DNA of 8,791 bases from Bacteroidota bacterium. Its GTDB lineage: Bacteria; Bacteroidota; Bacteroidia; UKL13-3. The notes beneath the pieces are model-generated. The model worked only from the letters and a program-made list of their open reading frames with translations. It was not told where the DNA came from and searched no databases. Both the position numbers and the translations under genes were made by a program. Shown in pieces: positions 1-6,050 of this stretch (position 1 is its first letter; every line of letters begins with the position of its first letter). Location: the NCBI GenBank assembly GCA_010027395.1, contig RGVD01000104.1, positions 1 through 8,791 on the forward strand, written 5' to 3'.

Positions 1-1
1 T

Positions 2-583
2 CAAATAGCATTAAATCCATGGGAACTCTGGTATGGTAATCTTGATGCAGAAATACTATTGATAGGTCAAGATTTTAGCCATAAAGAATACTTCATTAAA
101 AATTTAGATTCTAATTGGCAAAAAGAAATTGATAGCCCTACAAATAAAACTCTACAAATATTATTTAAGAATTTAGGGTATGAAATAGAGTTACCTGAAT
201 ATGGAAAGGTAAATAAATCCTTACCTCTATTTTTTACAAATGCAGTATTAGGAATAAAATTGGGTAAAAATAATGGGATGTCTGAGCCAGTAAAATATAG
301 TTGGTATTCAGAAACGGCAAAATTATTTACAAAAGAACTCATCAACATCATTCAACCTAACTATATAATAACATTAGGTCAGCATGCCTATCAAATGATG
401 TGTAGGGCCTATGATGCTAAAGTAGAAAGACCTTTTAAAAATGTTCAAATTGAACAAAAAACAAATGAACAATTTCAATGGTTCGCAGTTTATCATTGTT
501 CGCCTTCAAGTCTTAGTCGTAATAGAGGATTAACTGAGCAACAAAATGATTGGACTAAAATTAAGAAATTGATAAAAAAATAA
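2..583 (+). CDS. Uracil-DNA glycosylase superfamily protein (5' end outside window)
   Basis: The reading frame is open from base 2, the first whole codon, so the gene begins left of the window; TTG at 59 is not a real start because the conserved block already begins upstream (NPWELWYGNLDAEILLIGQD). Visible motifs fit the uracil-DNA glycosylase fold: GQDFS, resembling motif A (GQDPY in family 1, GEAPG in family 4) with the catalytic-type Asp; TNAVLGIKLG, the substrate-pocket strand; PNYIITLGQHAY, a core strand and helix; and HCSPSSLSRNRG near the C-terminus, resembling the HPSPLS motif-B loop that contacts DNA. Such enzymes cleave uracil or related damaged bases from DNA to start base-excision repair. 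The family is clear, but the subfamily and true substrate are not; it is neither canonical UNG nor canonical family 4. The stop lies 5 bp before the next small gene, so the two are probably cotranscribed. Confidence 0.75.
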   Translation, partial: QIALNPWELWYGNLDAEILLIGQDFSHKEYFIKNLDSNWQKEIDSPTNKTLQILFKNLGYEIELPEYGKVNKSLPLFFTNAVLGIKLGKNNGMSEPVKYSWYSETAKLFTKELINIIQPNYIITLGQHAYQMMCRAYDAKVERPFKNVQIEQKTNEQFQWFAVYHCSPSSLSRNRGLTEQQNDWTKIKKLIKK

Positions 584-588
584 AAAAC

Positions 589-765
589 ATGAACGAACTA
601 ATTTTTATTATTGAAGAGTCATTAGATGGCGGCTTTGAAGCAAAAGCTATCGGAACATCTATTTATACGCATGGTGATGATATATATGATTTGAAAAATA
701 AAATTGTAGACGCTGTTAATTGTCATTTCGATAAAAATGATATAACCAGAATATTAATCAAATAA
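589..765 (+). CDS. Small HicB-like protein (58 aa), orphan
   Basis: This ATG-started ORF encodes 58 residues beginning MNELIFIIEESLDGGFEAKA, followed by IGTSIYTHGDDIYDLKNKI and VDAVNCHFD. That is the pattern of a widespread short family of HicB-like antitoxin folds, often mislabelled '2-oxoisovalerate dehydrogenase'. Family members are usually about 65-75 residues and end in a strand resembling IRLHIVRDEV; this one stops at ITRILIK, so about 10 C-terminal residues seem to be missing. Family members often lie beside a hicA toxin gene, but only 45 bp separate it from hppD here, and the upstream neighbour is a DNA-glycosylase-like gene. It starts 5 bp after that gene's stop. Family membership is by recalled pattern; an antitoxin role is inference and less likely without a partner. 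Confidence 0.7.
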   Translation: MNELIFIIEESLDGGFEAKAIGTSIYTHGDDIYDLKNKIVDAVNCHFDKNDITRILIK

Positions 766-810
766 TAAAATCAAAATCATCAAATAAAAACAAATTAATC
801 AAAACGAAAT

Positions 811-1773
811 ATGTTAACAGAAAAAGATACAATGCAAACTTCAGATTTCTTACCCTTACACGGAACTGATTTTATTGAGATTTATGTAGGTAATGCCAAG
901 CAGGCAGCTCATTTTTATAAAACCGCTTTCGGCTTTCAAAGTCTGGCTTATGCCGGACCTGAGACAGGCATAAAAGATCGAGTAAGTTATGTATTGATAC
1001 AAAACAAAATGCGCTTAATGCTTACCACGCCTTTGCATTCAAATTCTGCGATTGCTGAGCACCACAAAAAACATGGTGATGGTGTGAAAGTATTAGCACT
1101 AATGGTGGAAGATGCTTATGATGCATACGAGCAAACAACCAAACGTGGTGGTGTTTCTAAATTAGAGCCAAAAACTCTAAGCGATGCCAATGGTGAAGTG
1201 CGTATGAGTGGTATTAAAACCTATGGCGAAGTGGAGCATTGGTTTATTGAACGTAAAAACTATAAAGGTGTTTTTATGCCAGGTTTTGTTAAGTGGGAAA
1301 GCACTTACAATCCAGAGCCAACAGGCCTATTGTATGTTGACCATTGTGTAGGAAATGTAGATTGGAACCAAATGAATCCTTGGGTGGCGTTTTACGAAAA
1401 TGTAATGGGCTTTAAGAACATCCTTTCTTTTGATGATAATGATATCAGCACTGAATACTCGGCTTTGATGAGCAAAGTAATGAGCAATGGAAATGGCTAT
1501 GTTAAATTCCCAATCAACGAGCCTGCTGAAGGTAAAAAGAAAAGCCAAGTAGAAGAGTATTTAGAGTTTTACGAAGGCGAAGGCGTTCAACATATTGCCA
1601 TTGCTACGCATGATATTGTATCAACGGTAAAACAATTAATGGCTCGTGGTGTAGAGTTTTTAAAAGTACCAAATAGTTATTACGATGATTTGTTGGACCG
1701 TGTGGGAACAATTGAAGAAGACATTGAACCACTAAAAGAATTAGGTATATTGTTTTGGAAAAGGAAACTTTAA
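811..1773 (+). CDS. hppD: 4-hydroxyphenylpyruvate dioxygenase, C-terminally truncated by deletion and frameshift
   Basis: HPPD converts 4-hydroxyphenylpyruvate to homogentisate in tyrosine catabolism, using Fe(II) and O2. Two vicinal-oxygen-chelate domains are visible: residues ~18-150 (GTDFIEIYVGNAKQAAHFY) and ~172-310 (LLYVDHCVGNV ... GVQHIAIATHDI ... DRVGTIEEDIEPLKELGIL). Iron-ligand histidines H178 and H261 are present. After GIL314 the protein ends in the unrelated FWKRKL, giving 320 residues against about 360-380 in the family. The missing segment normally carries LQIFTKP and the third iron ligand, Glu in FFEIIQRK. The enzyme is therefore predicted inactive. The genuine tail continues in another frame at 1754-1825. 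ATG at 811 and ATG at 832 (MQTSDFLPLHGTD) are both plausible starts. The body has no other lesion, suggesting a recent mutation or a sequencing/assembly error. Confidence 0.9.
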   Translation: MLTEKDTMQTSDFLPLHGTDFIEIYVGNAKQAAHFYKTAFGFQSLAYAGPETGIKDRVSYVLIQNKMRLMLTTPLHSNSAIAEHHKKHGDGVKVLALMVEDAYDAYEQTTKRGGVSKLEPKTLSDANGEVRMSGIKTYGEVEHWFIERKNYKGVFMPGFVKWESTYNPEPTGLLYVDHCVGNVDWNQMNPWVAFYENVMGFKNILSFDDNDISTEYSALMSKVMSNGNGYVKFPINEPAEGKKKSQVEEYLEFYEGEGVQHIAIATHDIVSTVKQLMARGVEFLKVPNSYYDDLLDRVGTIEEDIEPLKELGILFWKRKL

Positions 1774-1825
1774 AGCCTTATTCGAAGCCATAGAGCGCGA
1801 ACAAGCTAATAGAGGAAATCTTTAA
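1754..1825 (+). pseudogene. hppD: Displaced 3' tail of hppD
   Basis: In the frame starting at 1754 the DNA reads FGKGNFKALFEAIEREQA followed by NRGNL and a TAA stop at 1823-1825. This is the near-invariant C-terminus of HPPD (FGKGNFKALFEAIEREQxxRGNL). It abuts codon 1750-1752 of the body with only one extra base, so sequence between GIL and FGKGNF is missing and the frame is shifted. From recalled family alignments the gap is about 35 residues, roughly 100 bp and not a multiple of three. It ends 12 bp before the convergent yraN stop. Confidence 0.85.
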
Positions 1826-1837
1826 AACAAATAGGAA

Positions 1838-2209
1838 TTAGAAATTATAATACGGATAGAAGGCATCTTCAAAATGCTCAATGTCCGTATTATTTTTTTG
1901 TTTAACGATAGCAATAATATCAAAACGCAACTCATTTTTTAGTTGCCTCTCTTCCAAAAATATTTCGGCTGCCCATTGTAAGTTTTTTTGCTTGCTTTTA
2001 TTAACAGCCTTTTCGGGCTCAACCATTGCGGAGCTTCGGGTTTTCACCTCCACAAACACAATTTGATTTTTATCCTTTGCTATTATATCCACTTCTACCT
2101 TTTCTAAGCGAAGGTTGGTATGAAGTATTTCATAGCCCTTTTCTTTCAAAAAGGACACAGCCAATTCTTCACCTGTTTTTCCTACAAGTATGTGATTAGA
2201 AGGGTTCAC
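1838..2209 (-). CDS. yraN: YraN/UPF0102 family nuclease-fold protein
   Basis: The 123-residue protein matches the YraN (UPF0102) family in length and layout: an N-terminal helix with GKTGEELAVSFLKEKGYEIL, then NLRLEKVEVDIIAKD, then IVFVEVKTRSS, and a C-terminal LRFDIIAI strand. The E39-x-D41 and E54-x-K56 residues form the restriction-endonuclease-like core (D...ExK) seen in Holliday-junction-resolvase-like folds. The family is broadly conserved but its cellular role is not settled; a link to DNA processing is inferred from the fold. The start is GTG at 2209, two bases after the TAA of the upstream permease; the nearby ATG (2211) is followed directly by TGA in its own frame. It is probably the last gene of a minus-strand operon. 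Confidence 0.88.
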   Translation of the reverse strand: MNPSNHILVGKTGEELAVSFLKEKGYEILHTNLRLEKVEVDIIAKDKNQIVFVEVKTRSSAMVEPEKAVNKSKQKNLQWAAEIFLEERQLKNELRFDIIAIVKQKNNTDIEHFEDAFYPYYNF

Positions 2210-2211
2210 AT

Positions 2212-3102
2212 TTAAGATTGTTTGGTAGTTTTTGTAACCATGTACACCCCAATAATGGTAAGGCCTGCAGCCAATGCGATGTTGGCATCCAATTCTTCAT
2301 GAAGCCACAACCAACCAATGAGAATAGCCACAACCGTATTGATATAAGCATAGGTAGAAACCACGGCTGCGGGTAAGCGCTTTAACACATACATAAAAGA
2401 ACCATAAGCCAAAATGCTACCTATAATGATGAGATAAACCACCGAAAGAATGGCGTCCGTATTGGGATGAAGATTGTATAGTTCGCCTCTAAAAGCTGCT
2501 ATGATAAACAAGATCAAACCACCTGGAATCATTTGTAAACCTGCTGCAAAAAGTGAATGTATTTCTGATTTATTATTTTTAGAATAGATAGTTCCCAATG
2601 CCCAAGAAATATTGGCAAAAACCACAGCTGCAATTCCCCAAGCATAATTATTGTTTGAAAGCAGATTAATCTTATTTTTGAATATTAGGAGTTGACCAAG
2701 CAAGCAAACCACAAATCCTAATATGGCCCAAATACCAATTTTCTCTTTGCTGCCCAAAATCTTGTTTACAATCACAATCCAAATGGGCGTGAGGGCGCAA
2801 ATAATGGCAGTAACACCACTATCAACGTATTGCATACCCCAACTGATAATGCCATTCCCGCCTACCAACATCAAAATTCCATTAACCGAAAAAGTTCCTA
2901 ATTCCTTAAGACTTGGGATTTTGTAACCTCTCAAAACGAAATAGGCACAGATTAATATACCACCAATTAAATGGCGACAAGAAGCCATGATGAAGGGAGG
3001 AAAGCTCGTAACCCCTACTCTGATAGCAAAATAAGTAGTTCCCCAAAATATGGATACTGCGGCAAATGCCAACCAAGCAAGTGTTTTTTCGTTTTTGAAC
3101 AT
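2212..3102 (-). CDS. EamA/DMT family permease
   Basis: This 296-residue, very hydrophobic protein has about ten predicted membrane segments arranged as two EamA repeats, residues ~8-140 and ~150-292, as usual in drug/metabolite transporters. Typical family features are visible: SIFWGTTYFAIRVG in helix 1, a short loop with RHLIGG in helix 2, SGVTAIICALTPIWIVIV in helix 4, and the second repeat beginning AWGIAAVVFANISWALGTIY. The C-terminal half has LPAAVVSTYAYINTVVAILIGWLWLHEELD, a characteristic helix 9 segment. These proteins export or import small metabolites across the inner membrane; the substrate cannot be read from sequence. The ATG at 3102 starts just before helix 1. It lies 32 bp after the BtuF-like gene and 2 bp before yraN, consistent with one transcript. 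Confidence 0.92.
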   Translation of the reverse strand: MFKNEKTLAWLAFAAVSIFWGTTYFAIRVGVTSFPPFIMASCRHLIGGILICAYFVLRGYKIPSLKELGTFSVNGILMLVGGNGIISWGMQYVDSGVTAIICALTPIWIVIVNKILGSKEKIGIWAILGFVVCLLGQLLIFKNKINLLSNNNYAWGIAAVVFANISWALGTIYSKNNKSEIHSLFAAGLQMIPGGLILFIIAAFRGELYNLHPNTDAILSVVYLIIIGSILAYGSFMYVLKRLPAAVVSTYAYINTVVAILIGWLWLHEELDANIALAAGLTIIGVYMVTKTTKQS

Positions 3103-3134
3103 GAATTGGGGGCAAAGAAATAGAAAAAGGAACT

Positions 3135-3941
3135 TTAAAGCGAATTAAATAGTTCTTTAAAATAGCTTGCCGATTTCAAAAGCCGGCTTCCATACCAACT
3201 AAACATCTCGCCATCAACCAACAAAATCTTCGAAGAGGGGCTGATAGCCTGCAATTCAGAAATGTGTTCATCCTTAAATGGATAAGGTTCTGAGGATAGA
3301 AAAATATAATTGGGTTTCATGTTTCTGATTTCATCATTACTAATCTCGGGGTATCGAGCAACGGGTGATGAGATGGAATTTTCAAAGCAAGATCTTTGAA
3401 GCATGTCATTGATAAAAGTATCGCGACCAGCGGCCATCCATGGCTTACGCCAAATCAAATATAGGACGGATCTGTTGGTTGATAGTTGTTTGTTAATAGA
3501 CATTAGCTCATTAAAATCATTTCGAATTTTTTGGCTAATGTTCATTGCCTCAATATTTCTTGTTATCAAATCCCCTATCCTTTCAATCATGTCTATTGAA
3601 TCATCAAGGCTTTTTATATCACTCATCCAAACAGGATAAAGCTTCATCAATTCTTCAATCTGAGATTGTTCATTTTCTTCTTTGTTGCCAATAATTAAGT
3701 CGGGTTCCAATGCAGCAATTTTATCCATTTGCAATTTCTTGGTCCCTCCAATTCTTGGTTTTGAATTATGCATTTCATTGGGATGAACACAAAATAAGGT
3801 CTGCCCTACCACCTCATCATGTAAGCCTAAATCATATAACAACTCGGTTTGAGAAGGCACCAAAGAAATGATTCGTTTGGGAGGAAAAGGAACTTCAATT
3901 TGCCTTTCCATTTGGTCTGTTATTATCTTTAATTGTTGCAT
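3135..3941 (-). CDS. BtuF-like helical-backbone substrate-binding protein without signal peptide
   Basis: From ATG at 3941 the protein has 268 residues, with PPKRIISLVPSQTELLYDLGL (~20-40), VVGQTLFCVHP (~44-54), IGGTKKLQMDKIAALEPDLII (~64-84) and a C-terminal lobe with SVLYLIWRKPWMAAGRDTFI. This is the TroA/BtuF-type fold (periplasmic binding protein family 2) whose members bind cobalamin, haem or Fe-siderophores for ABC importers. No signal peptide or lipobox Cys is visible: the chain starts MQQLKIITDQ, going directly into the first strand, so it is probably cytosolic, as are related Bacteroidota proteins. No ABC permease or ATPase gene is adjacent. The frame extends to a TTG at 3980, but that would overlap the divergent gene and the family motif starts at 3941. 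The ligand is unknown. Confidence 0.85.
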   Translation of the reverse strand: MQQLKIITDQMERQIEVPFPPKRIISLVPSQTELLYDLGLHDEVVGQTLFCVHPNEMHNSKPRIGGTKKLQMDKIAALEPDLIIGNKEENEQSQIEELMKLYPVWMSDIKSLDDSIDMIERIGDLITRNIEAMNISQKIRNDFNELMSINKQLSTNRSVLYLIWRKPWMAAGRDTFINDMLQRSCFENSISSPVARYPEISNDEIRNMKPNYIFLSSEPYPFKDEHISELQAISPSSKILLVDGEMFSWYGSRLLKSASYFKELFNSL

Positions 3942-3965
3942 TGATTTTTTAATAATAAACTTGTC

Positions 3966-3973
3966 CAAATGTA
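3966..3973 (-). promoter_or_regulatory. Candidate -7 box (TACATTTG) for the minus-strand BtuF-like operon
   Basis: Read on the minus strand, these bases are TACATTTG, an exact match to the Bacteroidota -7 consensus TAnnTTTG. It lies about 25 bp upstream of the ATG at 3941, which would leave a short leader. No convincing -33 TTG was found at the usual distance, so this rests on the -7 element only. The box overlaps the start codon of the divergent membrane gene. Confidence 0.4.
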
Positions 3974-5372
3974 TAATCAAAAAATCAAACCCTATTATAT
4001 AATTGGTTTAGGTATCGTTTTTCTGTTTTGCATGATGATTTTAGCCATCAAATCATACGGGCCAGGACTGACTGCAGATTCTATCATTTACCTATCCACT
4101 GGAAAGAACCTCACAACGCATTTTACGTTTACCCGCTTTGATGGTGAAGCACTAAGCAATTGGGCTCCGCTTTACCCAATAATAATGGCTTTTGGCTATT
4201 TGCTCCATGTCAATATCATTTGGTTTGCTTTGGGTTTAAATTTTATTGCGATTGCCATATCTGGTTTTGTTACATATCATATCATCAAAAAACATATTCA
4301 TCAAGCATATGCCATTCCCTTTATCCTTATTTGCTGTGTGGCATTCCCATATTACAAACTAATTATAACCATTTATAGCGAGTCTATTTTCATCTGCTTT
4401 CAAACTTTTTTCTTGTTGTATTTTCTGAGGTATTTATATTCTCAATCCAACAAACAGCTATACATATCTGCTATTTTCATGGCGCTGATGTGTTTGCAAC
4501 GCTATGCAGGTTTCATGATGTTATTGGTTGCTATTCTAATATTACTTACAGACGAAAACATAAGATACAAAATCAAATCAATGCTACTATTCATTGTCAT
4601 TTCTTTTCTACCATCTTTACCGTGGTTGATAAGAAACTATCTGGTATCAGGAGGATTTACGGGTCAGCATACGCTTTCCGGGAAGTTAAATCCAAGTAAT
4701 CTAGGACTAAATCTGTATCATATTTTGGTTTACCTACAAGTACATTATGCCTTGTTATTTATTTTAGGAGCTTTATTTTTTTTCTGGAGTGCTACACTCT
4801 ATTTTCATCAAAAAAACACAGGCCATACTACCACAAAAAAAGCAGCCAAAGCTTTGTGGTTTTATTGCTCAGCCTATCTTTTTTTATTACTACTTCAAAA
4901 GAGTCTTCATCTTTTTGAAATGGCAAGATACCTGTCGGTGCTGTATGTTCCCATGATATGTTATGCCGCCATGTTTATTGACGAATGGTATAAAAAAAAC
5001 CAAAGCGATAAAACAAGTGAACTAGCCATAAAATGCATAATGATTGGCCTCGCCACCTTGGGAGTAGGCGGTTTTGGAACAGATTGGTGGACCAACAAAG
5101 AATTAAGTGCTTTTGTAAAAGAGAAAACCACTGATAAAAAAGTGATGAGCAATTACCCCGATTTTATGTGGTTGATGAATGAAAAAGAATACCATTTTAG
5201 TCAATACAAAGGCGAGCCTTCAAATGAATATAAATCAAGGTACAAGGGTGATGAATACTTGCTTTGGTTTAAACAATCCATGAGACAAACATTGATTGAA
5301 CCCCGTGATACTGCAGGCCTAACCATATTAAAAAACATGCCTACTTATACTTTTTACAAATTGAATAAATAA
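3969..5372 (+). CDS. GT-C-type polytopic membrane glycosyltransferase (probable)
   Basis: The 467-residue protein begins with a membrane helix (~8-28), then a loop GPGLTADSIIYLSTGKNL with Asp37 placed as in GT-C enzymes (PMT/ArnT/GT39-like), then SNWAPLYPIIMAFGYLL, a form of the 'PPLYP' segment after the first extracytoplasmic loop. About 9-10 further hydrophobic segments follow, including LQRYAGFMMLLVAILILL and a LPWLIRNYLVSGGF motif typical of this group. The last ~100 residues (from about 365) are a hydrophilic domain. GT-C enzymes use polyprenyl-phosphate sugars at the outer membrane face to decorate lipids, glycans or proteins; donor and acceptor are unknown. Assignment is by motif pattern and topology. 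It starts 27 bp from the divergent BtuF-like gene, and no clear terminator follows. Confidence 0.65.
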   Translation: MYNQKIKPYYIIGLGIVFLFCMMILAIKSYGPGLTADSIIYLSTGKNLTTHFTFTRFDGEALSNWAPLYPIIMAFGYLLHVNIIWFALGLNFIAIAISGFVTYHIIKKHIHQAYAIPFILICCVAFPYYKLIITIYSESIFICFQTFFLLYFLRYLYSQSNKQLYISAIFMALMCLQRYAGFMMLLVAILILLTDENIRYKIKSMLLFIVISFLPSLPWLIRNYLVSGGFTGQHTLSGKLNPSNLGLNLYHILVYLQVHYALLFILGALFFFWSATLYFHQKNTGHTTTKKAAKALWFYCSAYLFLLLLQKSLHLFEMARYLSVLYVPMICYAAMFIDEWYKKNQSDKTSELAIKCIMIGLATLGVGGFGTDWWTNKELSAFVKEKTTDKKVMSNYPDFMWLMNEKEYHFSQYKGEPSNEYKSRYKGDEYLLWFKQSMRQTLIEPRDTAGLTILKNMPTYTFYKLNK

Positions 5373-5496
5373 TCGTTTGAAAAATTTACTAATTCTTATT
5401 GAATACTTTTAAGTTTATACAAAATTTGTCATAGGTTATTTTGGATAAAACGATAATCAATTATGCGAAATTTTTCTTTACTTTTATAGTTTTAAA

Positions 5497-5504
5497 TAAT
5501 TTTG
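5497..5504 (+). promoter_or_regulatory. Candidate Bacteroidota -7 box (TAATTTTG)
   Basis: TAATTTTG matches TAnnTTTG exactly. Upstream at 5477-5480 there is only TTTA in place of the -33 TTTG/TTG, at a somewhat short distance. Transcription would start near 5511 and, before the IS inserted, would run about 165 nt to the hairpin terminator now at 7009-7040. The single-element match makes this tentative. Confidence 0.35.
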
Positions 5505-5530
5505 TAATACCATGCCTTTGGTTGGTATTA
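5505..5530. repeat. Perfect 8-bp inverted repeat
   Basis: TAATACCA at 5505-5512 and TGGTATTA at 5523-5530 are exact reverse complements separated by 10 bases. Lying directly downstream of a -7-like box, it could be an operator-like site or the 5' hairpin of a transcript; sequence alone does not decide. Confidence 0.5.
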
Positions 5531-5648
5531 TCAACACACGATTAATGTATGATGGCTTGTTTCGTTGAGCTTAACAAGAATAATAGGCAAGCAATAAGTT
5601 TTTTTTGGGGAGTAACCTCTATTTCATCAGGAGAGACTTTCATAAAAA

Positions 5649-5652
5649 AAGC
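5649..5652. repeat. Target-site duplication, left copy (AAGC)
   Basis: AAGC directly abuts the left IS end and is repeated directly after the right end at 7009-7012. A 4-bp duplication is within the 3-5 bp usual for IS3-family elements and indicates a simple insertion whose flanks have not rearranged. Confidence 0.7.
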
Positions 5653-5678
5653 CGTAACCCTCCCCAAAATTTGGACAG
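5653..5678 (+). repeat. IS left inverted repeat (IRL)
   Basis: IRL starts CGTAACCCTCCC and ends TTTGGACAG. It shares both blocks with the right repeat; the inner spacer differs in sequence and by one base in length, so the repeats are 26 and 25 bp with one gap. The conserved inner block is probably the transposase-binding part. Confidence 0.85.
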
Positions 5679-5719
5679 TTTAAAATTAGAAAATTATTAA
5701 CTTTAAACTAAAAAACAGA

Positions 5720-5986
5720 ATGAAAAAGCAAAAATTTAGCGAGGCACAAATTTTAAAAGCCCTAAAAGAGTATGAAGCGGGAAAAAATGTGATGGATATT
5801 TGTAGAGAGTTAGGTATTCATAAAGCAACATTTTATGTATGGAACAAAAAGTATAGTGGTATGGAAGGTCATGATATCAAAAGGCTCAAGGAGCTGGAGG
5901 AAGAGAACCGAAGACTAAAAAAGATGTATGCAGAACTAGCAATGGACAATTCAGTTTTGAAGGATGTTTTATCAAAAAAGTTCTAA
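5720..5986 (+). CDS. IS3-family transposase OrfA
   Basis: OrfA (88 residues) is the DNA-binding subunit. Residues ~6-45 form the helix-turn-helix of IS3/IS911-type OrfA: KFSEAQILKALKEYEAGKN, then MDICRELGIHKATFYVWNKKYSG with the recognition helix. Residues ~53-82 (IKRLKELEEENRRLKKMY ... LKDVL) form a leucine-zipper-like coiled coil for multimerisation. It ends at TAA 5984-5986 just after the slippery A-AAA-AAG at 5974-5980, so ribosomes that do not shift make OrfA alone, which in this family typically regulates transposition. The ATG at 5720 is preceded by an A-rich leader. It is intact. Confidence 0.95.
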   Translation: MKKQKFSEAQILKALKEYEAGKNVMDICRELGIHKATFYVWNKKYSGMEGHDIKRLKELEEENRRLKKMYAELAMDNSVLKDVLSKKF

Positions 5987-6050
5987 AGCCTTGTGAACGA
6001 ATAGATCGAGTTGACTATGTCCATCAAGAGCATGGATATAGCATCACAAG
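5974..6050 (+). promoter_or_regulatory. Programmed -1 frameshift site with downstream two-stem structure
   Basis: A-AAA-AAG at 5974-5980 is in phase with orfA (codons AAA 5975, AAG 5978). After a 9-nt spacer, CTTGTGA (5990-5996) can pair with TCACAAG (6044-6050), enclosing an 8-bp hairpin (6017-6024 with 6032-6039, one G-U). Slippery heptamer, spacer and stem structure are the standard arrangement for IS3-family frameshifting. Shifting here joins ...KDVLSKK to VLKPCER..., the expected family sequence across the junction. Confidence 0.8.

Larger units (their letters stand above)
5373..5652. other. Non-coding interval left of the IS
   Basis: These 280 bp hold no credible protein gene; the only ATG ORF at 5512 stops after 18 codons. 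The first ~120 bp are AT-rich and show no obvious terminator for the upstream gene. The right half contains a promoter-like TAATTTTG, a perfect 8-bp inverted repeat, further short complementary segments, a run of eight T (5599-5606), and ends in an A7 tract that was originally part of the terminator now lying right of the IS. Confidence 0.7.
5505..5652 (+). ncRNA. Possible structured small RNA, 3' part displaced by the IS
   Basis: Downstream of the candidate promoter there is no ORF of useful length but several complementary segments: TAATACCA (5505-5512) with TGGTATTA (5523-5530); CTTGTT (5556-5561) with AACAAG (5573-5578); and the overlapping, mutually exclusive pairing GCTTG (5555-5559) with CAAGC (5588-5592). 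Joining 5652 directly to 7013 restores the uninterrupted terminator as its 3' end. It matches no RNA family I recognise. It may instead be an untranslated remnant or ordinary spacer. Confidence 0.28.

Noticed and set aside
3122..3141. Short stretch AAAGGAACTTTAAAGC resembling the hppD tail region near 1760-1776
   Set aside because: The similarity is about 14 bases with an indel in AT-rich DNA, and no further hppD-like sequence surrounds it. Probably coincidence rather than the origin of the deletion.
3942..3980. Extension of the BtuF-like gene to a TTG at 3980
   Set aside because: It would overlap the start of the divergent gene and add residues not seen in the family; ATG at 3941 directly precedes the conserved first strand.
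4160..4699. Out-of-phase ORFs inside the membrane glycosyltransferase gene (4160-4378, 4490-4699)
   Set aside because: They are shadows of the longer, family-consistent frame, rich in Cys and His in a manner typical of misread hydrophobic coding sequence.
5612..5619. GTAACCTC near the IS, similar to the IS tip GTAACCCTC
   Set aside because: Only eight bases with one missing C, not adjacent to the insertion point; not enough to claim a remnant end or target preference.
5624..5630. CTGATGA on the minus strand, resembling the hammerhead ribozyme core
   Set aside because: A CGAAAC occurs further along, but the sequences that would have to form stem II between them are not complementary, and no cleavage-site stem was found. 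Chance match.
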